Of a stretch of 64,000 bases of DNA, positions 56,550 to 64,000 are shown in pieces (within the stretch, counting starts at the first letter, position 1; each line of letters starts with the position of its first letter). The translations under genes and the position numbers were made by a program. The notes under the pieces were generated by a model. That model did not search any database, was not told the origin of the DNA, and saw only the letters and a list, made by a program, of their open reading frames with translations. The DNA is from Siniperca chuatsi (taxonomy: Eukaryota; Chordata; Actinopteri; Centrarchiformes; Sinipercidae), in the NCBI RefSeq assembly GCF_020085105.1, contig NC_058043.1, positions 12,967,167 through 13,031,166 of the forward strand. Direction: 5' to 3'.

Positions 56550-58040
56550 GGACGGCGAAGAAGTGGGAAGACGGCCTTGGCGGATGTTGCATTTGGACAT
56601 TTGGGGTTAAAAAGGGCACGTCTGACTGGAGATGCAGAACCTCTCAAAGGCTCCAGACAGGAGAGGTGGTCACAGATGTAACACAACAGACACTATTGAA
56701 TTTGAGAACTGAGGCAGGAATATGAATTTCCACCTTGTATTTAGATAACCTGTGGCATTTAAGGGTCAGAGTTTGGATTAAAATCTTAGAATAGATAAAT
56801 CATCATGAAATCTTGGTTCCCCTGAATAGAAATGGCACCACACTGACATTTGTTCCACATGGTGACCCAGTCTTGACATTGGGATTGCAATAAAACACAC
56901 AGACAAGCACACTTGATGTTTAATTGGTGGTGAGTAATATTCTCTCTACAAGCTTATTTAGTAAAGAGATGGCACTACTAAGTCAGACTCTCACCCTTGT
57001 TTCCAAGGCTGTGAGCTTCATTACTTGTCCCTCTTCATTTCAGGTGTCTCCTGCCCTTTTAAACAAGGCTGCTTTATCAGGCATGGCCCTCAGGCTAACT
57101 GGCCCACATTGGCCCGTAATGCTAAATTCACCCCGAAAACTAAACTTGCAACGATCGTGAGCAGCAAATATTTGGTTCTCACAATTTTTGGGTTGCAGTT
57201 TTGGGAGAACCATATGTGTTCACACACTAACAATCCCAGTATTGTAGAAATAATATTTAAAGCGTTTTAGGGTCAAGTGTTTAGAGGAGGGCTGGAATAC
57301 ATGAGGTCTCGCCCAGGTCACAGCCAGAAGCACTAATCAGTGTGAGGATGTAGGTGTGTCAGGGCACTGAAATCCTGAGAATAACTCTTTAACCTCCTTA
57401 TGTAGGTACACACATTCAAGCCATCATGCTTTGATATGTTTATCATAGCAAAAACATTTGATTTTTTCTTTGTATATATATATATATTTTTGGTAATGTA
57501 AAAGCTACAGAAATTCTTAGCTTAGGCAGGATCATCTTACATGATTGCAAGAAATTGCCTTCCAGTTGTATGAACCTCTCATGCACAATCAATCTTAATC
57601 TTATGTTACTTTTTATATATATATATATATATATGTGTAGATTAAATGTGTAAACTTAAGAGCCTTTCTGTCATAGAATAATGTATTCTATACAGTTCAG
57701 ATCTTCCCAGTACATTTTTTTCTGTGGTATATTTTTCATCTGAGACTGTCTTGCAGTCTCATTCTTTCTGTGGAAAAGCATTTGTTTAGTCCTATCTGGT
57801 CAGAGTGAAAGTATTTTGTAATAATGTCCAGACAGCATAAATATGCTCAAAGCTCAAACCAAAGGTTCATACTCATTTTATAAGCAAAACTAGGAAATCT
57901 TTCTTTGGTCCATGAACTTTCTAATAATTTTTACTCTTGTAATGTATATGTTTAAGTTCTAACTGGAAAATATCCAGCTTAAGGCAAACCTTGGACACAC
58001 ATCCCTTTGTTGTCCAAATAAAGGAGTTGCAGAATATATT
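56550..58040 (+). other. sp1: sp1 3' UTR
   Basis: AT-rich sequence with AATAAA at 56889-56894 and 58017-58022, so alternative short and long 3' ends are possible. Short TA runs occur at 57475-57486 and 57615-57634. Confidence 0.55.
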
Positions 58041-58433
58041 AAGGGTCAAAGTTTTTCTGAAAAGCTGCTTCTCACATCTGTTGAAATTTGAGATAATTGT
58101 AATTTGTATTGTCAGAAAATTTGTTTAAAGCTCTCCTTTGTAACTCTATAGGCTAAAGTTCATCGGACAACAAGTGCTCTTATTTTTGACCCGTTTTAAA
58201 TAAGGGATTTTATATTGTGTATACAACTACTGCAAATGCCAACAGCTGGATTAAAATTATAAATATACTTTGTAATTTCTTTGTGTGTCTCAATCTTACA
58301 AACAACAATCAGCTGATGAAAAAATACTTTATTCATGTAAAATCACAAGTAGTATGTTCTACTAGGACTAAAACAAGACTCAAAAGCTTTAAGACAGAAA
58401 ATAGGTTTCAACAATTGCTCCCCCTAGTGTTAA

Positions 58434-61400
58434 TCACATCTCTACATTGTTGTCCTCACTCTTCAGTTTGTTATGGAGGCTGTTGGGAGAGAAAAAATAC
58501 ATTGTAGATGTTTGTCAGTTCCAACACTTACTGTAACTCAATAGCAGCATAATAACCAGGTTTTTGATACAGCTTATTAGGTCCAGTCCCTGGACTGAAC
58601 ATGTGTTGTCTGTCTTTCTGCAAGGACCCTGCCATGGGCCACTTTGTTAGACTTGGAGGGGCTCCATGTCATATACACATGGTATTTTCTATTGTTAAAA
58701 AAGGGATTATGTAAATTGTATGTTGCTATAATAGTTGTCAGCAACTTGAGAAGACCTGAATTCATCAAATAAAATCATATGGTGCAGTTTCCCACCTGCT
58801 GAGGTAGGAATGGACGTCAGAGAAGCCATGGTACTGAGCCAGGGGAAACAGGATGCCAGTCGGGCAGCGGCCCTCACGTTGGCGGCAGAAGCTGCAGTTG
58901 CAAATGCCACGACAGGGAGGGCACTTCCACTCCTGAGGAGAGAACCAAATGGTTCAACACTAAACTGACTGGTATCAGAGAAAGACAAACTAAAAGTACA
59001 CAAGTAAAAGATTTATAAAAAAAACAAAACAAAAAAAAAAACAGTATTTAACCTTACACTACAGGTACTACAACTTTGAGATTTATGCCAGCAAGGTTGC
59101 TTACTTAAAGGTGTAAATGATGAACAGCACACAGCGACATAGCCTGTGTACAACTTTAGACAGATACTTTATTATTCACTTTTTGTCTCTCCACTTAATG
59201 AAGAGTTGCTAGTACCACAAGTGTTCAGCATAGGACACAGAAGTTCTTGGCAACTTACCCAAACTTAAAAAAAAAGTCCAAAAAAAACTTCACTTCAGAG
59301 TACATATAGTTTTTGGACACTTTCTCTATGAACAGTTGTTTTCACTTTGTATAGTCACCAAATATCAATGTTTGTGCTTGTGATGTGACTCATGTGAATT
59401 CACAGTCAATAGATGTCAGAAGGACCAGGAGGAAACATGAGAATTAAACAAGACAGTGTATGTCTGACATTTGTTGAGACGACAAGAGAAATAATGGTAC
59501 ACAGAAAATGTGCTACACCTGTCCATCAAATAAACTAAGGGGGGTGGCTGTAGGCACGCTTGTCTTTGGCTATGGTTACAACTAACTTCTGTGTGACCTA
59601 CAGTATTGTCAAATTGTCAGGATCCATTTAGTGTTTTCTGGTTGTTTGGCTATTCTAATCCATCAGCAGAGGTTGTCAGGCTTGGGTGTCCTTGTGACCT
59701 AGTGGTTAAGACACATACCATATAACCACAACGTCCGGTTGTCAGGCTCACACTGTGCTCCAGTAAATAAAGTGTGAGCTCAGTTTATCCACGTTGCTCG
59801 TGCAACCACTGAAAGATGAAGATTTAGATGGAAAACACACAAAAAAAAAAAAAAAAAAAAACGAATGCTCCTACTAATGTAAAAACATGAAATGCATTTT
59901 CAGGCCTGAGTGTGAATATACCCAAAAGATCCAACATTCAAAGTCAAATCTTAATGTGTATGAAAACAGAAAGTGTACTGCAGTCTTGGACTTTTAGACT
60001 ATTAATAAATAATATTCAAACCTGGCTTTTTAATCTAGAGAAAAAGGAACTGATAAAAACCATTTTTACACAGCATATGTAATAAACCCTCCCCTTAAAT
60101 CTTTCTGTATACCTTTGTTATATAAAATTTGCCCACCATGCAAGCCTGAACACTTACACTTACTGACAGTAAATACTGAAACAATGTGTGCAAAATGTAT
60201 CTTTTGTGCCTCTGCACAGGTGTAGAGTGTGTGTTGGTGTGCCACCAGTCTGACCGGTTCAAGCAGCACCTTCTTGACATCTTCTCCGTATCTGTTCCTC
60301 AAGCACGGCCCACAGAACTGACCCTGAATCCCCCGACAGTCCTCACTGCGGCAGCACGTCTTGGTGTCGACAGTTTTCTGACGGCACTGATGACATGTGG
60401 AGCCCTGAAAACACACAGAAACCTCAACAACAGAGATGGTGGACAGGTACACTGCCATTTTTATTAACTTTTATAACATTTCATTCTAAAATGACACCAT
60501 CCAAATATCCTGTTACACCGAGGTTGAGCGAGATTTTCAGATTTCAGTAATGGAGAGATTGCCACCTGGTAGATGATTTCATCAGTTCTTCCTCAGATAT
60601 CAGGACTCTGAACCAAAGCTGCCACTGTGATCTTGTTAGTGGTCCCTGGCCTAAGTGAATTGGCTACAAACTAACCTGATATTGGCACAAATCTTTCAAT
60701 ATATTGTATCATTCCCATATATCTCACTGAAAAAGAACTGCAGGTAGAGTCCGGCTGATAACTCACAGTGACTCTGTTGTAGACTTTATCAGTCATGTTG
60801 TCTGCAACCAGCTGAAGCTCATCCTCTGTGATGTCCTCCACAGGACGGATAACGTGAGGTTTGCTCTGATTAGGCCGTGGGGCACCACGGCGCTGTGGGG
60901 CTCGGCGTACCTGGAACACAAAGACGAAAATTATGATTTATTTAGCTTGAAGTTTTACACAATTGATACTCTCACCATTATACAGTACATATTACAAATA
61001 CAAAATGGATGAGGAAAAACAGAGGTCACAACACACTGATCCAAAGAAAAAAAGACTCCAGTTTTTACTCTCATTACTCATCCCACTCAGTTTTTGTGAA
61101 TGCATCCATGCACAATCCTACAGCATGTTATACAGTACTATGAAAAATGTTATGAGTTTCTACACAATTTGCTGCACTACACAATAACGTTGACATGAAA
61201 TTTGATTTTCTTGCCTGAGATCTACTTTAAAAGTCAATAAAGCAAAAGTACAACACATGCACAATAAAACCATGTAGAATTCTTATTGTAGTGTAATGAC
61301 GCTAAAACGCTTTCTACTTTCCCGACAGAAAAAGTGAAATCATTTCATTGCACAATTTGTTGTGCAAAAACAAAGTGCAGTAGTGGCTCACTATCCTTTT

Positions 61401-63385
61401 CGAAACATTTTCAATTGGTCCCTGATAAATGACAGAGCTGACCTCCAGTAGCTCCTCCTCCAAGCTGAGCTCCAGTTCTTCCTCCTTTGGTGTTGAAGGA
61501 TCCTCAGCTCCCCCCATAGAGCGGGTCTGTCTGCGAGACGCCCGCTCTGGGTTCTTCCTGGACTCTCCTCCAGCTGCACCAGAGCGTGGTGGACGCTGCA
61601 AGCGATGTTGGATAGAATCACCTCAGTGCATCTGTCTATTTAGAAATACTATTATTCAGAGCTCTACTGAATTCTGAAGAGAAAGAAGAGGATGGTGGCC
61701 ACCGTGGTAGCTCAATATGTTGTTTCATCTTTTGTTTACCCTAGACTTTAGCAAAATCTAAATTTCTGTCCAAAACTCACTGGTGTGTGAGATTTTTCAT
61801 CATCATCTACTCACAGAACTTCTCTCTTTTGTCTTCTGTTTGCCTGCTTGTTTTTTCAGAAAACCTGCACCTCCTGGCATCTTCTGCAGGTCCGCCATCA
61901 GCTGAGCCAACTGTTAGAAAACAGGGAGGATAAAAAGGACATGGCAGATGACAAACATCTTGCATCATTCTAGCAGGGCAAATCTGCCAGTATTGAAACT
62001 AATAATAAATATCACAATTTCCTGATCTTTTTCAACGTCAACAGCACTGAATCTGTGCAGTTTTGGCTGGTGGCAATGTGTACGCACCATCAAATAAACA
62101 TTCAAATAAACTTTATAACTTTTGAAAGGAAAATAATCACGTGTGCCTTGGTATGCTATTCTTGTGACAATTACAAGAATTTGTCATTTCTGAGCCGAAT
62201 GTTTTGCATGTTACCGTCCACAGCAGTCTTTACATCTTAATGTGATAATCTGAGGTATCATCTGTTGAGGTATCAACTGTCTACACTGCCAAACATACCT
62301 TTCCTCTCAAAGTGATTGGCTGCTGTCGGATTGATTTGAAGTATATCCGTAGCCAGTACGAATCGCTGGGCTTGCGGAGAATGTCCAGTAATTCCACATG
62401 AAAGGGCTAAAGTGCAAGTGAAGTCACAAGTCATTGGTGTTAAAGTCAAAGTTGAGTTACAAGTCTTTTTTCATTTTGTCAAGTCAAATCTAAAGTCATG
62501 ATATTCATGAGTCATGTGTATAAATATAATAGATCTATAATATACAACAATAGATCTCTCTGTGGCATAACATGCAATGAATGTACCGTCAGTCTGAATT
62601 TTGTTGGGAACCCTGTGTATTCTCAGGCACTAGTTTGGGAAGCAAAGCTTTAAATAGACCCTGTTTGATACATCAGTGTTAGTTTCCAAATATTACTATA
62701 CTGTATATGGTTCTGTGTTTCTGGTTCACCATTGCTTTGTTGGCCTTGATGTTCTGTTGTCTCTTGGCCAGGAAAGAATCCGATACATCTTCAGCTGAAT
62801 CGGATCCACGCTCCTCAGAAGGAGCCGCTGTTGTCTCTTCATCTTCAAATTTAACATGTTTCATCCTCCCGGCCCCACTGGTCTTTCCTGCCTTCTTCAC
62901 ACCTCTCTGTTTTGTCCTCTTTTCTTCCTCCTCCTCCTCCTCCTCAGTGGACTGCAGGGTAGAGGGAGTGGAGCGGAGAGCCACCCTCAGCCTGAAGGTT
63001 TGAGCACCAGAAGATGGTTTAGATGTGGCTTTCTGCTTCTTGGGGGAAAGGTCAGGCTGGGCTTCACCTTCATCTTCCAAATTTGAATTCTGAGGAACAT
63101 AAATAGAGCTCATTAATCTTTTGGATCTGGAAATTTGAAGCCCTTAATTTAAGCCTCATTACTCACCTTATCGCTGAATTCGCTGTCAGAAAAGCCGTAA
63201 AATGTTCGCTCATTTTCAGAGTCCTCTGCAAAAACATCAGCTAACGTTAGCTCTTTTGTGAGGGAGCGCATTCCTAAAACCCCTGCCTGAAGAGAGATAT
63301 AACAACAAACTAAGCTTAAAAATGTTGAATTCATGTGTAGTACGTATTTACCTGGTAAATAAGTAATATTAAGTTACTATACCAT
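58434..63385 (-). CDS. cdca7: CDCA7/CDCA7L-family chromatin protein, 9 coding exons
   Basis: Exons in transcript order: 63385-63383, 63286-63167, 63089-62730, 61910-61815, 61595-61443, 60910-60767, 60404-60255, 58932-58796, 58479-58434; 402 residues, all phases consistent. CDCA7 recruits the remodeller HELLS to chromatin to help maintain DNA methylation; CDCA7L/JPO2 binds MYC and LEDGF (family knowledge). In order: an acidic N-terminus with [10 protein letters not shown] (residues 24-33), KKQK-type basic patch, a Glu run, [23 protein letters not shown] helix, a basic [12 protein letters not shown] segment, [14 protein letters not shown], and the C-terminal zinc-binding domain ([55 protein letters not shown]) with its Cys pattern intact. 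Naming between cdca7 and cdca7-like is uncertain: the C-terminus fits both and the N-terminus looks more JPO2-like. A minus-strand AATAAA (58333-58328) gives a short 3' UTR facing sp1. Confidence 0.93.
59690..59760 (+). mobile_element. tRNA-derived SINE head fragment in cdca7 intron
   Basis: tgacctagtggttaagacac and ataccatataaccacaacgt resemble the A-box half of a tRNA-derived SINE head seen in percomorph fish (from memory). The B-box region is degraded. A poly(A) run at about 59839-59861 may be its tail or unrelated. Confidence 0.5.
62299..62406 (-). other. Candidate 108-nt cassette exon of the cdca7-family gene
   Basis: On the minus strand, between the coding exons ending at 62730 and starting at 61910, a 36-codon stop-free segment is bounded by an acceptor (cactttag|CC) and a strong donor (AAAG|gtatgt). 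Both flanking exons meet in phase 0, and 108 is a multiple of three, so inclusion would keep the frame and add about 36 residues ([10 protein letters not shown] ... QQPITLRGK) inside the [16 protein letters not shown] helix. The peptide matches no domain I recognise. A chance open frame is possible. Confidence 0.4.
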
Positions 63386-63600
63386 TTTATTCTTGACGAC
63401 CGTGGACTGCAGAGACCTACTAGCTAGTTTCTGAAGTTTAGCTAGGTGCACCCGCGCGCAGGTACCTGTCCAATTAATCTGATTGAAAATCAGGTGCGCG
63501 TGTTTTGTAGCTCAAGGCAGCACGAACGCACAGAATTAGCCTCGGACAATGTCGCTTTTTAAACTCCGCCCTGAAGGGGTGATCTGAACACCGAAACATG
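63386..63600 (-). promoter_or_regulatory. cdca7-family promoter / 5' leader
   Basis: Upstream of the start codon lie CpG-containing sequence, a CCAAT box (63470-63474, + strand sense) and a ccgccc GC box (63566-63571). The start codon is the last three bases of the first exon, followed by the donor gtatag. Confidence 0.4.
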
Positions 63601-64000
63601 CAGCATTTCAAGACACAAAAATAGTGCCAGAGCAATATGAAGTGTTAACTGTCACAGTGTGTGTTATTGTTGGTGATCTTCGAAATGAATTGCATGCATT
63701 AAAGAGTGTATCCAATAAAAAACATGTCTTCCAAAACATACAAAACATATTTGTTTTATGAAGGCCCATCTCTGCCAGTTAAAGGGGGAAAATGGGTGAA
63801 AAGTAGAAAATATTCATGGTAAATCAAAATTATGAGATTATAAGTCAAAATGTAGAAATTATAAAAATGTTTAAATTTGACTTCAAGTTAAAACTGATAC
63901 ACAATATGAGATTGTAATTGGCAGTCATGCTAGCAGTTCTTTGAGGCTGAGCTAAATGCTAATGTCGGTGCTAAAGTGATGATGTTTAACAGGTATAATG
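63601..64000. other. Right edge, nothing recognised
   Basis: AT-rich sequence upstream of the cdca7-family gene without exon or repeat signals I can support. Confidence 0.4.

Overview
This is nuclear DNA from a ray-finned fish, most likely a percomorph teleost. The genes have short, cleanly spliced vertebrate exons. The intergenic DNA is AT-rich and carries long (TA)n and (GATA)n microsatellites plus fish-type hAT-like MITEs, a LINE fragment and a SINE fragment. Nothing bacterial or viral was recognised.

Five protein-coding genes can be built exon by exon with consistent splice phases. They are sp7/osterix (+, 17620-20599, 2 coding exons, 455 aa), tarbp2 (+, 29809-34498, 7 coding exons, 345 aa), a tespa1/ITPRID-family gene (-, 44226-36746, 11 coding exons, about 691 aa), sp1 (+, 49534-56549, 6 coding exons, 699 aa) and a cdca7-family gene (-, 63385-58434, 9 coding exons, 402 aa, plus one candidate 108-nt cassette exon). 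tarbp2/tespa1 and sp1/cdca7 converge tail to tail; tespa1 and sp1 diverge.

Layout: 1-17.6 kb is gene-free upstream DNA of sp7, with a purine-biased tract, a 1.5-kb inverted-repeat structure, a GC-rich patch, MITEs and a GATA microsatellite. 20.6-29.4 kb is a second gene-poor stretch. 44.3-49.5 kb, between the tespa1 and sp1 starts, holds a broken LINE 3' end abutting about 400 bp of TA repeat, then a CCAAT/GC-box cluster before sp1. The end of the window is the cdca7-family promoter side.

The genes do not form one pathway. sp7 and sp1 are tandem Sp/KLF-type factors. tarbp2 is the Dicer dsRNA partner. tespa1 links IP3 receptors to calcium signalling. The cdca7-family protein is a chromatin factor with the family's C-terminal zinc-binding domain. 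The set Sp pair + ITPRID relative + CDCA7 relative recalls the neighbourhoods of SP3/SP9 and SP4/SP8 in mammals, so the locus looks like another ohnologous copy that kept a cdca7 member.

No convincing new multi-gene system was found. The best leads are the cdca7-family gene (JPO2-like LEDGF-binding motif, start-codon-only exon, phase-0 candidate cassette exon splitting a conserved helix) and several precisely delimited mobile-element insertions.
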